The notes beneath the pieces were generated by a model that ran no database searches, had not been told where the DNA came from, and saw only the letters and a list, made by a program, of their open reading frames with translations. The position numbers and the translations under genes are program-made. Below, in pieces: positions 1-12,800 of a DNA stretch of 64,000 nucleotides; positions within the stretch are counted from its first letter, which is position 1, and each line of letters starts with the position of its first letter. This DNA is from Capitulum mitella (Eukaryota; Arthropoda; Thecostraca; Pollicipedomorpha; Pollicipedidae): positions 29,763,398-29,827,397 of the forward strand of contig CP099841.1 in the NCBI GenBank assembly GCA_030062745.1, written 5' to 3'.

Positions 1-21
1 CACCCCACACTGCCACTAACG
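1..21 (-). repeat. inverted partial copy of the 53-bp repeat
   Basis: The first 21 bases are the reverse complement of the core of the 53-bp repeat at 1981-2110, with one mismatch against the third copy there. Similarity continues weakly to about base 45. The window edge cuts the copy, so more units may lie to the left. Inverted copies at both ends of a ~2.1-kb segment suggest a foldback-type or satellite-bearing mobile element, but the rest of it is out of view. Confidence 0.5.
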
Positions 22-540
22 ACACAATTAATAGACTGAAAACCGCCAATGAACAGAATGTTGGCACGACCAAAATCGTACTGTTTTGTGATACCTAAGT
101 AGTATCTTTTAAGTGCAAGAGCATGTTAGCCCTCGCCCAATGGGGGGGAGGGTCGACTCCCCCTTAAGACTTTTAGCAATAACAAAAAAAAAAATAAGCG
201 CGCGTAGAGCGTTGGAATTTTTAGTAATATTTCTAACATCATTTGCACATGTCCTTCAGAATTTTCCACTTCCGATAATGCCACGGTCTCCGATTTTTTT
301 CAGTATTCTGCAAACCACGGCTTGCGATCGATCCACCTAAAACTTTCAGGGATAGTTGAGGGCATTCCTAGGAATTGTACTATCTGGAATTTGTTGTTAA
401 GGTCAAAATCAATGACCCAAGGTCGGCTCAAAATCCGCACTATTTCCATATTTCTAACGATTTTGAGCCGTTTCTTTGGCTCACTGGTACATTAAATACA
501 TTCCCGGGACAAAAACGCCATTGAATACGACAAATGGTGT
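22..540. other. intergenic, nothing recognised
   Basis: AT-leaning sequence with an A-run near 184-193. The only open frame is 75 codons with no recognisable domain and is taken as chance. I see no RNA gene, promoter or clear repeat here. Confidence 0.4.
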
Positions 541-1140
541 TGACGCACGTGAACAGTCACAAGATCAAGTCAGGTCACATTTTGGATATATTATCAAAAA
601 GACTCTAAGACTCCGTTTTGATAATTTCTGAGGAAAAAATGTGCTGAAGTCGATTGTGCAGTCCAAAATTGCATCAAGACATTTCAAAGCTGTGAAATGA
701 CCTCAGATCACAGGAGGTCATGCGAAGTCACCGTGGTAGGAGACGAAATGGAATTCCTGGTGCCCGAAATGCATTTCTGGGCCAAGGAAGCCACGAAACA
801 CCATGAATATTGATGGCCCACATGAAGGGTCTTGAGATTAGGTCAGGTCACGTTTGTGGTAAACAAGCAAAAAGGAGTCTAAAGCCCCGTTTTGATGATG
901 AAGGCGCTGACCCGATTTTGCCGTCCAAAATTGAATCAAAATGTCTCCATGTTGCGGAATGACGTTAGGTTACCTGGGGACATGCGAGGTCACCATGGTG
1001 GAAACTGAAATCATATCCAGATGCCCAGCTTTATCTCTCTGGTTTATTACATGAGTCCATGGCTGATCTAGGAGTAAAAAAAATTGCAGCTCAAGGATTT
1101 TTCAAATGATGGCATGATCCTACGCTGGGCCAGGTCAGAT
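541..1140. repeat. diverged ~273-bp tandem repeats rich in AGGTCA
   Basis: Two long units align. The block around 563-690 (motif TCAGGTCAC, a CCGTTTTGAT block, then GTCCAAAATTG) recurs around 836-940 in the same order. The shared CAGGTCAC is at 571 and 844, a 273-bp offset. A weaker third start is at 1131. The units are substituted and gapped, so this is an old array. AGGTCA or its complement TGACCT recurs through it. No coding potential is apparent. Confidence 0.6.
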
Positions 1141-1975
1141 GATCAACCTTATTTAGCACCCTAATGATCACAGCTGAGGAACCCAAAAAGTTTCATTCTA
1201 AAGGTACTTCTTGCCCTTTTGTCTTCCGGTGCCTCGACCGAACACGAAATAAAACAAAGGAAACGGCGGTATGTTACGTCAGGTCAAGTCACGTCGGGTC
1301 ATTGGAGTTGTGATCTGTCAGAATTCAAAAAGGGTGACGTACAGATCATTTCTAACGCTTTTGAAGCATACATGGACAACGACTCGCCAGCAACGTTCAG
1401 AAACTTCACAAATATAGCAAAATGAAAAAATAGTATTATATCAGGTCGCCTAATGCGATATATGATTATATGGAAGTTATAAGTTACATGTCACCGTAAT
1501 CCACGTTCCTATTAGCTTTCCATTGGAATGTTTAAAATTGCTCTAAATGTACTGGGGCGGAGTTAAAAAAAGTTAGTTCTTCTTAACAAAATTCCCCTTT
1601 ACTTATATGGGAAAAAATTGCGAGTTTTCTAATATTTTCCATTTTTAACGTACTTTTTCTTTTCTTTTCTTTTCGCTTTTCGATGATACAAGTTTCATGT
1701 TTCTCTGACGTCCCGTTCGCGAGACAGAGGGGGCACCGAACCCCCTCCCAGGCTCCGGCCACTCACGTCAGGGTGCCGGATGGGCGCGGTTTAAGAGGGC
1801 TCAAATAGCGGGAGATGGGTTCGGACAGCACTGAAGGGACTCAGGCCCCATCAAAAGTGTATAAAACCACACCCCGATCAAGGAATGAACTTTTCGAAAA
1901 TGACCGGACGGCAGAAGACGTTTGGGAGCCCATTTGAACGTCCGTAACGTTTCGTCCTTAAACTCAGAATTTGTT
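1141..1975. other. intergenic with AGGTCA motifs, pyrimidine tract and TATA-like box
   Basis: Further GTCAGGTCAAGTCACGTC-type motifs lie at about 1277-1300 and one at 1440. A TTTTC-repeat tract occupies about 1658-1680. A TATAAAA match at 1860-1866 sits 3' of a GC-richer stretch (1700-1850), an arrangement seen in LTRs and promoters. No gene or paired LTR could be attached to it, so a promoter call is not supported. No convincing open frame exists. Confidence 0.3.
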
Positions 1976-1980
1976 TCGTC

Positions 1981-2110
1981 AGTGGCAGTGTGGGACGGAT
2001 GTTTTGGTCAATAAGTGTATAAACTGTATCGACAGTGGCCGTGTGGGACAGATGTGTTTGTCAGTCAGCGTATGAAATGTGCCGTTAGTGGCAGTGTGGG
2101 GCGGACGCGT
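1981..2110 (+). repeat. 53-bp tandem repeat, three copies
   Basis: The core AGTGGCAGTGTGGGAC begins at 1981, recurs with one change at 2034, and again at 2087, an exact 53-bp spacing. Between cores lies a variable TTTGTCA...GTAT-type spacer. The same core occurs inverted at the window start (1-21). This is a short local satellite or the sub-terminal array of a mobile element. Confidence 0.7.
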
Positions 2111-2980
2111 TTTGCGTTTTGCGGTCCGCGAACTTTCACTTTTTTATCTTTCTTTCAAGTTTACTTGTGTTGTTTTCTGTGTCAGATTTCAGGTAAATGT
2201 TAGTGTTTCCATTTCTAAACTTTATTTTGCTCTACATGAAGATCGAAAACCCGTGCATTCAACGAATGTTGAACGTTTTCAACACATTTCGCAAGTAAGT
2301 TTGGTTAACACCAAAGCCGCAGGTTTCAGCTGACGATACTTTATGTCACGAAAACGAAACGAAACGAAGCCGCCTACAAGTCTTACACGAACCAACGCCT
2401 ACCAAAACTACTAACGGCCAACAGCCAGTGACGAATTGTGACTTGCGTACAAGAACAAAGTCCGTACATTACGTGTTTCGAAAAAAAACTAACGATGGGC
2501 TTATTAAGTATTTCTAATATAATCGCCGACTATTAATTTCCCCCAATTCTTGCCCCTAGCATTCCTTTCCTGATTTTTATGCCGCCTTGTTAATCGCAGC
2601 GCCCGTGGCTGCAGCGCCCCAGGCGGCGTTTTCTCACGCACCAAGTCTGCCTCCCATCTACCCAACAAATTTCCCATCTTTGTCCACATTATCCACTCGC
2701 TCCTACCCCGTGCCGATTCCGTTTCTCGTATCCATCGCGACAGTACGTCAACAACCTCATTGTCTGAAGAATGTACCTATAAGTAAAATAAATATATAAA
2801 TAAATAAAATTCACCATGTTGTCATCAGTTGGCCAGGTTAATACAATCAGTGTGCGATGGAGTCGTTTGGTATTTGCATTTCGTATTTTTATTTTTTATT
2901 TCATTTCATTATTATTTTTTGAGAGGGCCATACTCCAAATGCTGATTTCGGTCTCGCAGTATTGAATTTGGTCCAGTAAT
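2111..2980. other. intergenic with an A/T-rich tail-like tract
   Basis: Short overlapping open frames on both strands have no recognisable domain. A run of AAATAAAT-type sequence at about 2786-2808 looks like a LINE or transcript 3' tail, but the sequence before it (2590-2780) matches no family I can name. A T-rich tract at 2885-2920 precedes the LINE remnant. Confidence 0.3.
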
Positions 2981-2999
2981 GTTGATCTCAAGGTCCAAG

Positions 3000-4085
3000 A
3001 CACTATATGTCGGTATTCATCGAGCGCGCTCCGATGGTTCCGACACAACAGTCTCAAAATCAACGCCTCTAAAACCGACTTCATCATTCTCGGAACTCCC
3101 GCCAACACGAAGCGCACAGCCTCGCTCTCAATCATGTTCGAGGGCGAAGTTGTGCGGCTATTCGACACCATCAAAATTCTGGGCATCCAGAGTGACAAAA
3201 TCTACCTTGGACCTCTGGGACCAGCAATGTGGTCTGTCGCTTTTTCAGCTCCCCTAATATCTATTAGCAAACTCAAAGGAACACTTCCAAAATCCACGCC
3301 CATAACTCTGGTTGAGGTCCTAGTCTCCCCACACATCCGATGCTGTTTACCGGCGTGGGCTCCCCACACTGGCCAAACACGACCACATAACTGAGTCAAG
3401 GAAGCAGCTGGGTTGGTTAACCTTCTCTGAGACAATCCAGTTACATGACGTCATCAAAATTCGTCGCATCTCGAACATGTCGCACTATCCACAGACGTCA
3501 CAAAATCCATCTGGCAAAGGTCAGACATCTCTGCGCGCCTCACGCGAGCCATCCTTGACAGCACTACCTTTCAGTGTCCTCTACCCGACCGCCCGTCCGG
3601 AGGCCACTAAGAGAGCGTTCCCTCACGGTGCACTGGAGAGGTGGAATGTCCTACCCCCTACAATTCGCTACTGTAAGCGACTACAGTGTTTTAAGAGACT
3701 AGTCCGTGACTTTATCGTTCGATAGTGCCTTGACTTTTACCCCCTTTGCATCGTTATATATTTCTATTAAATTGTTCCCGTCACCGGACTCGTCAAACGT
3801 TCCATCACGCAGTCATATGTGTCCCTGTTCATTATTACTCCATCTTAGCTTAGGTCATCATATGATATTTTCCTTGCCACCGTGGTGTCACGATCTGTTC
3901 TCCTCTTAGCATCCTGGTCGTATTTTTAGCTTTCATTTTACCCTTCACTGTTTACGGCCGGGTTTTATGTGCCCTGAATTTCATTTGTGCTGCGTTCTGT
4001 ATTGACGCTGTCACACAAAAGTCCGTATGTGGCCACGGGGAGTCACTAAGACTGACAAAAAATGAATAAATAAATAAATAAATAT
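3000..4085 (+). mobile_element. non-LTR retrotransposon remnant, C-terminal reverse transcriptase and 3' end (CR1/L2/Jockey-type)
   Basis: A plus-strand frame from about 3020 reads SALRWFRHNSLKINASKTDF, the fingers/palm segment that follows the catalytic region in LINE reverse transcriptases. It is followed by a KILGIQ motif near 3173 and HIRCCLPAWA near 3335. After a frameshift near 3360 the reading continues to a stop at 3725 and includes GALERWNVLPPTIRY, the conserved C-terminal 'WN-LP' block of CR1, L2 and Jockey relatives. A 3' region of about 340 bp ends in an (AAAT)n tail at 4062-4084. The N-terminal reverse transcriptase, endonuclease and ORF1 are absent, so this is a 5'-truncated, frameshifted dead copy. 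The clade is not fixed from this fragment. No target-site duplication was identified. Confidence 0.8.
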
Positions 4086-7000
4086 GCATGGCATAAGCAT
4101 ATACATGCATATAAATATGCATGTGCAGCATGTGTTTGAGTTATAAATGCAACGAGGCGTGGAAAACAAAAAAGAAATATGCCGCCAGCAAAAATAAAGT
4201 GGCCTAACTTTGCTGACGAGTTTACATTTGGGGGAAGGTTACGCTGTTAGGCACTTCGGCTTGGCCCTCCCAATCATAGGAACAAAGCGCAACTCTTGTT
4301 CGGAATAGTTATGTGGCAGAAGGAATAGTTCTGGAGATTTTTCCAGAAATATGATTATTACTGAACACACTATCAGCACATTTTTTATCAGGCCAGCCAA
4401 CGCCATCTATGAAAAGTCGGCCAAGATGAAACACTTCTTTCCATATCTTTTTATTACCTGTCATTGAAACACAAGCTCTAATCCGAACCGTTCGAATTCG
4501 GAATCCTGACACCGGAAGTTTCTGACGAAACAGGAGATTTGGTGTACCGTCGCCGCCGGACGCTAGCTGGGTTCGGACATGGGCCTTCCGATTATAAGAA
4601 CGCCAGCCGAGCAGTGCGCTCAGTAATCGGGCGAAGCACCTGCACAGATATCCAGCGGGCGCCTGCAAGAGGATTGACACCGGTCTGGTGTGGCAGCACA
4701 CCAGGACGACTGAAAAAAGCATAACCGGAAACTGCCAGACGCAACGCCTGACAAGATGAACCGGTTCTTTGTCGTCGTACGACTGCGAATGGCGGCCGAG
4801 GTAAGGGGCATAAGATGGACTTCGGACGTTGCCTGCCGTGTGTCGGTGCCTGCGCTCGCGCGCTGGTGCCATTGACATTGTCGGAGCTACGGGCTACCGT
4901 CTTTTGGATGAATGGCTCGTCGGCCTACAGGAATTATAGTGTGGTGCCGCACTTCGACTATGCTTCAGTTCTATCGTTGTGGTGCTCTTTCATTTGGTCA
5001 GTTTTAGTTTTTCCAGATACGATGTTCCTGAATTTGGACACGGGTGTAGCCACGGCTCAGAAGTTGTGGGGGGGGGGGGGCGATAATGCAGCTCTGTCGC
5101 GCTTATCCGCGGTTGAAAGCCGCATTATCCGCGTTACGACTTTGCATCATGAACAAACTGCAAATATCTATCTCATTCCAGAATACAAGATACCATATCC
5201 ATTATCCAGTAAGCAATGAGGAATTCACAGGCGTAAAATCTGGTCCCGACTTTGCCCCGCTTCTGAAAACTGTTCACGAGAATATGGGGGTTCGACGCAA
5301 GCAGTCCAGAAATCCAAATTACTACCGACTCTAGGAATGCATCCGGTTACTGACTTCGCTCGCTCCACCACTCCTGTATGATTCAGACGGAGTTGGGAGT
5401 GAACGACCGAACGCAGCTCCCAGGGTGGCCGCAATTTTCATTCCTGAATGCCTGATTGTTTGCAGGCGTGCTTGCGTGCTTGCTTAGGTTTCACGGATTT
5501 CGTATGAACTGCCGTGAGAAGCAAGGGAAATTTGCCATGTGGTACCAAATACTGCGTCAGCAAATTTCGTTTTGGTTACGCTATGCTATATTGCCACAGT
5601 GGGATTCGTCTCCTTGCTGTCTTGAGCGAGGTCGATGTGGTCTTTTCATTTACGAAGCAGAGATACCTTCAAAGGTGTTTCAGTAAACAACGTGACAACT
5701 TATGTCCGTAGCTTTTGCCGCCTGTTCTCGTTATGCTTAAACTAAATTAAGTTCAATTATTTTCCGACGGAGAAGAAAGCACATTTTGAAACTAGACTAA
5801 CACAACGGCAACCTCGGGTGGAAATCGTGTTGGCAAAAAATGACAAAAATGACCTACATTAATGTGAAGGAATTCCTTTACACCATCCTGTCTTGGTATG
5901 TTTGCTTTTAAAGGTCTTCTTTTTTAGTCCACAGAATTTTCTTCGGTGCTTGCTGTAACGGGACACGACAGCTCTGAGTATGACTGAATACGCTGCCTTG
6001 AATAGGTTGCGAATAATTGGCTTCACTATCACACATAATCTTGCATCTTTAGCATGTGTTTTGAACTGAAATAGTCAAGTTTTTGTTTGCAGTCTTGACA
6101 TCGAATTCTGTTAAACGTGTTGTATCGGGACAATATATTATTACACTCTGTCACGCGTGGTGCCCCTGCGTTCCCTGCGGAGCGCCGGAATTGTTGCTCA
6201 GTTTTTGTGACGCACGTGACGTCAGATTTGTCCGTCTAATCCGTGACTCGATGGCGACCGCGAACACCGTCACATTCCCATTGCCATTGTCACAGTTCAG
6301 CTTGCTCGGTGTGGTTTAGGGATTTGTCACGTCGAGCCCTGAGCGATCCAGATAACGCCAGATCGTTCCGGAAGCCGTGTTGTCATGAGAGGTTCGGAGG
6401 CCAGGGCAGTTAGAATCAGAATACTTATAGCAATAGAAATCCCAGAGATTCCACGTTCCACATACGTGGAGGAAAATATGTACCAAAATCTGTGAACATA
6501 GGGCGGATCGCGTGGCGGACGGATGGCGGCGCGTATTACTGGCGATTGAATTGCATCGTGGCAGAGGCGTGGCTGTTGTATACCGAAGAGTTGCCTCGAC
6601 TTGGGGTACAGTATGGATGGCATTTTGAGAAGAATTACCTACGATGAAGATTAAAACCCTGGACCAAAAGGACAGTTCTCTAACAATATTTACGGAGTTT
6701 CAAAACAACCTGCCGCGGCGTTTTCATGCGTTCTATTGATCCGTGTCAGCTGTTTCATGGAGTAACGACCGGGCACAGGCCAATGGACGTTAGCAGCAGA
6801 CCGGTGTTGCCTCATGTCAGTGGGTGACGCAAGAATTTACTTTTTGGCTCATTCCGCTTTTTTAATACTTTATGAGTCTTTCACATGAAAAGTTCTAAAA
6901 AACGTGATCAACCCCAATTTTGGCCAGACGACTTTACTTATGACGGGTTGGCAAGGATGAAACAATCCCTTCAAAGTGGGCGTTCCACCACGTGTTTCAC

Positions 7001-7920
7001 AACGTGATTTTAGCTGAGATAGCCAAGCTGTAGTCTTGAAGTCTTAGAAACCAATCTGTCATACACAACATTACAAAACTCTACAATTACTGAGATTCAG
7101 AGGGATTTCCAAGCGATTTCCCTTTGTTTTACTTGGGCATGCCTTGTTAAAAGCTGTTGTGCGACATCACGAGCGGGTGCAGGTCTGCACGTTTGCAGTA
7201 GTCGTGGCGTACGTTGTAATTGGTCCGTATTGCGTCATATCGGGAGACCACTGCAATAGAAAGTTTTCATAACCATATTTCTTGAAGTTCCTAGACATTT
7301 TTTTTGGAAAATGGTCGCTCAAAACGCACACAGTGACACTTTAAGACGCGCAAAGGCCTTTTAGAAGAAAACTATGGAAAACGCCCCTGTAATAAACACA
7401 GTGGGATGCAATTTAACTGAGGTTTGTAAATTCCAAAAGTCAGAGACACCGAGAAATCCGGGACTTGTTATCAGGTAATTTCGTTGCACATTTCCATAAT
7501 TCAGCTCATGCTTGCAGATTTCGGAGAATTTTGAGCGTGTTAAATCATGTAACGTCACAGCTTGTTTGCAAACGTTTTGGCAGACTGAAAGTTTTTTAAA
7601 TGTACGCTATCGCACCCAAAAGTTTTTGCTTCTGCTATCGATTACGGGTGCACGTGCAGGCGTCCGCAAGCACGCTCGGGGAGGCGCGTGGGGTCTGGGC
7701 TGACACTGGTGAAGCCTGCTGGCCCCGGACGTCCGGCGTGTCGCGCGGCAGCCCTTGCAATCTGGCGTTACGGACATAGTAACGTACGCCGCGGGATGAC
7801 GCGGTGAGGGCGGGGGGACGGTAATGGGCGGTGGGTCCCTGACGGCATGTGCGGGATGCTACACTCCAAGAAAGCAGATGATCTTCCGTGTACGCACTGA
7901 ATAGACTGGTGAACTGACCA
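4086..7920. other. intergenic, no supported gene
   Basis: A short run of ATGCAT-like words follows the LINE tail (4083-4130). A poly-G run of about a dozen bases lies at 5069-5080. A minus-strand open frame at 4309-4878 (189 codons) is long for this composition, but it has no recognisable domain and a basic, low-information N-terminus. I do not call it a gene. The rest (5200-7900) contains only short overlapping frames and no repeat or RNA I can identify. Confidence 0.3.
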
Positions 7921-7924
7921 GCCT

Positions 7925-8310
7925 CCGCCAACTGGTGATCCGAAATTGGCGTCGGGAGTGCGGCGGTTTGGCCGGGAGTGCGGCGGTCTGGCCGGCCCAT
8001 CGGGCGTCACGGTGGCGCGCGCGGCGGTCCCTCAGGCATGACCGCACCGACCCCTCCCTGCGGCGCCGGGCACGCCCGGCCGGCTCACCGCGGGCCGAGC
8101 GGCGCCGACCGGCTGCGGCCGCCAGTGACACGGTGACGCTGCAGCCGGCCAGCATGGGACCGGCGCCGACCGGGACAGCAGCCGACGCCGACCGACAACA
8201 GGTGGGTGGCCGACGCCGACCCGGCCGACTGCTCTGTGGCCCGGCCGGCCCGGTGCGCAGGCAGGGGCAGGGGCACTGGCAGAGGGCGGCCTTTGGTATG
8301 AGGTTTAAAG
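7925..8310. other. GC-rich, CpG-rich island
   Basis: Composition jumps sharply to GC with many CGGCCGG, GCCGGCC and CGCGCG words. Open frames exist on both strands in several phases, as expected when stop codons are depleted by composition, and none shows a domain. It could be a promoter-type CpG island or the edge of an unseen gene. No splice-supported exon was found. Confidence 0.4.
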
Positions 8311-9390
8311 TGTGAACTGGGGCGCTGAGGGGTCGGGGGACAAACCGCGGGGATCATGGCTAAAGCTGCAGGGAATTCTGCTTGGTGTGCCCAGTGAGAC
8401 GCTTTACATGACGCATAGCAATCATAGAAAACATTATAGCATGGAAAACACCGTTCCCGGGAAGGTTTTGTGGATAAAAAGCTTGCAAGCTAAAGAATTG
8501 CAAATGCAAACGCAAAAAATAAGGAACTGTGTTTAAGTAAAAACTTCATGGTTCGGTGCCGTTCGATTTTTTTTTTTGTTTGAGTAAGACCCAGTTGGAC
8601 AACGGCCTTCCTTGTCACTGTTCTGTCGGCACGTAATTTCGTGTGCGTCCGTTCTCCTCTCCGCAGTTTGGGTTTAGCCGCAAAGAAATGTCAACCTTGG
8701 GTGCGTTCACTATCGTACACCGTACATAACACCGTACACAACCACTCAGCCCGAAGAAGCAACACTACCATTTCCACAAAAAGAATCAAATGTAAACAAA
8801 AGGCATTGACGACGCAACTGATACAAGAGAAAGTAAACCAAGTCCAATACGCCATCACTGACCGACCGAGTAAAACGAGTCAGATACGAAAACGAAATGT
8901 AAGCACACGACACAAAGGTAACCAAACTGCGCAGGATTTCTTCCGTCGGAAAGGCGCGAAGGAAAAGAGCATCGATGGAGCCTTGTGCTAGTAATCCTAC
9001 TGGTTCCCAGAGGAGACGGGCAAATACTTGCCTCATTTGACTCCGTTATGAGCCGGATTATGACGCAGGTACTGTACGCCCACTGCGGAGTATGCGTGTG
9101 TGTATGTGTGCACGTGTGAGGGAGGGGGGCGGGGGAAGACCGCCAGGTGGCCGGAGGCTTACTGTCGCTATCACCTAATCAAGGCTTGCTCAATGCCGGG
9201 ACTTATCAGCTTATACGCTTTCCGGGGCTCTTCACACCAATTTTCTCCTTCCACTCCTCTTTTGTTGAAATTTTCCTCTTACGTGGGCTTGACGGACCCC
9301 CGTCATAACCGCACACACGTGCCTGCCCGTCATCATCAGAGTGATATCCCGCCAGACGAGCTCTCTGACGGCGACGCGGTGATTACCTAG
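8311..9390. other. intergenic, nothing recognised
   Basis: Mixed sequence with a T-run at 8567-8577. A lysine-rich 116-codon plus-strand frame (8641-8991) looks like a composition effect and matches no family. No repeats or RNA genes were seen. Confidence 0.3.
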
Positions 9391-9394
9391 CGGT

Positions 9395-9830
9395 GTTTTT
9401 CCTTGCATCGGGCGAACGATGCGCCGATAACGGCAGGAGCGGCCGCTCCTGCTCTGCAGCGACGCCTCCACGTGGTGTCAGGCCGACAAAACGGCGCGTG
9501 CCAGCCGCCGTGAGCGCGGCTCGTGGCTGGAGTGTTAGCACGCGGCACGGGCCTGACCCGGCCCCGCTCCGGCGGCTGTCACGTGACCGGGCCGGCCCGG
9601 CCGTGAGCTGACTGTTTGGCAGCAGTGGTCCCGGGACCCGGGCTGCCCCAGGCGGCGCGACCTTCAGTCGGGCGTGGTCGCCGCCTCGTGAAGAAAAACA
9701 CTGCCCTCCGCCGACCGGCCGGTCACACCTCTCAGCACTGCAGGTCCCGGGCACGACCGCTGGTGAAGCGTGGGCTCAGACACATTTGCAAGGTCGCTGG
9801 AACTGTGCCGCGGCCTGCGCTTGTTGTCTC
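9395..9830. other. GC-rich, CpG-rich island
   Basis: This is a second island with dense CCGGCC and GCCGGCC words between AT-leaning flanks. Overlapping open frames on both strands (up to 123 codons) encode arginine, alanine and proline-rich translations without domains. It is interpreted as a CpG island rather than an exon. Confidence 0.4.
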
Positions 9831-12800
9831 GGCTTTCGATGAGCTGTTCTTTTTCATTGAATGGCGTTGTTAGACCTCTTCTCGAGGCCATAGCCCCAGT
9901 GCGATTAGAAAGGACCCTGAACATTACGTACGATATTCAGAAAATAACTGCCATAAAAATGCACTATGAAAATATTAATTTTTGAATATATGTTGCATAC
10001 TACATAACAGAAAAGGCACTGGTGTTATATTCCAGGGACAGTGAATGCCACTGATTTCCCTGTTTCCCAATTGTTGCTCGCTGGATAGAAAGTATGGGAT
10101 GCCCACATGGTCTCGGGCGCTACTGAACCATCACGTTTAACGCGGGCGTGAGGAGAATGTGCTTTTGCACGTGACGTTGTGAAAAGACGGATGATTAGGC
10201 AAGGTGAGATCCGTTCATGCGGGACGGTATGATTGCTTGACATGCAATAAGAGTAATAATGCACAGCACTTAGGAAAAAGATGCATAAGTGGGCCCTCTG
10301 TACGAAAGTCATGGATTGGTCCCTGTCAATGTCTCATGAGCCCATTCGAATGAACCATTTGTACCCACACCCGGCAACGAAATCTTACCAGCGACTCACA
10401 TGCGTTTCTCCTAAAAAGTTAACTCAAGAGACGTTACAAAATACGACGCTGCAGTTTGAGGCAAAATAAATGCACAGCAATCGCGATTTATTTGTGAAAC
10501 GTTGGAAGAACATCCGCAGGCATTAAATTTGTCAGTCTATGCACACAGTTTTTTCTCCATTTATTCGCATCTTACTCACGAACCTGAACTGAATACGAAT
10601 GCCTTAAACTGCGGAGACGTAATCTACCTATATTTACATCCCGTCCAAACGCCATTGCTTTCCGCGGCATTCCAGGTTTGCTTTGCTCACAAACAGGCGG
10701 TCGGTAAGTCACTCACGACATACGGCTCACTCACCGTGCGTGAGTCCGGCGGCCGTTGTCATTTCCGTTCCAGCAAGAACCGAGCACGAGAGGATCCACC
10801 AGTGACTCATGGGTCCCCAGTTTTGAAGCTGGCCATCTGCAGGTACTGATTTTGTGGACGCATAGCGGTAAAATACGTCACCATCTGGTCTGCAGCGGAC
10901 AGTGTCGTCGAAAATGTACCCTTCGGACCGGTCCTCAGGCAGCCTGTGGTGTCTTCGTGAGCCCAACTGGCGTAGGCGTGTAGCACGAAGTGCTGATGAC
11001 CTTGTGGCGTTGCAGTCTCCGAGGGTCAACCCGCAGACTGGTTTACTTTGAACCCGTGTGCCTGACGAACAGCGCTTTTGTTTGCTTGTGTTTAACTTAG
11101 CGTCGGTTTGCTCAGCTCGCGTGTTTGATCCGATGGCGGTTAGTCCAATATCAGATTATGGCAGCGCAGCGACGGCTTGGGTACTGGACGGGACGGGTTT
11201 CTGCTTATCCTGCGCAGCACACACCTGGAGCACAGAAACATTTTCCAGCGATCAAAAACGATCGGCAGAGTTTTAAATGCATGACTCGTTTTGCACTTGC
11301 AGAAAGCTGCAACAGAAAAACCCGTGCGATTAAAACTTTGTGATGGCTCAACGAATGCGGGGAGCGATAGTAAATCCATCCAACAAACTGCGGCTGTCTG
11401 CAGCCTCAGTTTGTTGGATGTGGGTGCCACGATGACTTGTGACACCGGAGCCAGAGCCGCCTCTGAGATGGTCACTGACAGCGAAAGTGAAGGTTTGCAC
11501 CTGTTTTCTGACGCGGTGGACAGCTGCCAGTGGGCGCCGTCTCCGGGGCAGGTTTCCGGTGGCCCTAATCCGGCCAGCGGAGAGTGCACCCACCCTTCTG
11601 AATCCACGGCACATACGAGGCTTAGTTCGCCACTTAACGAGCTCAGACACGACGCGGAGAAAGCGCTATAAATGTTCCAGCTGGACGCTTTTGTTATGAA
11701 TTCCTGCCATAAATGCAGTTGGAAGTCATGGTATTATCAGGTCAACGGCATAGCTATGGATTCCCCATCCCGAGTCCCTTGTCACCATCCATAAGAACTC
11801 GTGGCCGCCGTAGAAGCAAAGTTCCGGGGAAACACTACCAAACTCAGATGTACAACAAATGTAAATACCAAATCCTGGTCGATATCCAAGTTATCAACAC
11901 ATTATAAGAACTTCAGTCATTACATGAAACAGAGCCTGGTGCAAATTTCACGGCGGAAGAAAGTGCGGCGGACAAACTTATTTACCTGAATATCAAAATT
12001 GACACGTATGGTAAGATGTACACTATTCTACTCCGAAAGACACTAATAAAGGCTTGAATGACCTCAGTCAGTGACCCCAGAGCGGTGTCGTTTCGGCCCA
12101 CGTCATCCACATGTCCTACAACCAAAAACACTCATATAAATTAAATAAATACTTGTGGACGTCTATTCAACTCAGGACATACGACACCCATAGACAACAG
12201 CGAGCAATAAAAAATATGTAATAATAATAATAATAATAAAACAATAAAACAGTGGCCAATAAACTTCGTGTGAGTCGCGTAATGTACCAATTTTCTGCTG
12301 CACAAACACTGTCGCCAGTTCACAGCGATTAAATCAAACCACCAGACATAAAATTAGACCAGTCTTGGGAAGAGGTTTCCGGAGAGATGTGTACCAAACG
12401 ACCGGCCAGTCGTCGGGAACAGATTTCCGGAAAGATGTATCAAACGACCGGTTGGAAGGGACTGACGGACGCAGTTTACTGGCTCCCTATATGAAGCGCC
12501 GGAGAAAAAGCTAGCTGCCGACGAGAGGGGAGAAGGTCGGTGCGTCAGCCAAAAAGAGATGCACAAAAATATCGTGAGGCACGCCGGGCGTCTGACGCAC
12601 TGGGTCGGATACACCGCAGCTTACAAGAAGGGGTAGAGAAAACGTGGAATGGTACGCGACACGAGCAGTCTCGTCTATCTTGTCGATGTGGAATATTACT
12701 GCTTCTTCTTTTGTTTAATGAAACCAGGTACGGATCGGGGCAGCAGTATCTTGGAATTACTTTGCCGATTGCTACGTTCCGGCCAGTGTCAGAGTCGGAA

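Noticed and set aside
1860..1866. TATAAAA as a promoter
   Set aside because: No coding sequence or paired LTR can be linked to it, and such a match is frequent in AT-leaning DNA.
4309..4878. 189-codon minus-strand frame
   Set aside because: It is longer than expected by chance, but no domain is recognisable and no splice or polyadenylation context exists. It was kept out of the gene list.
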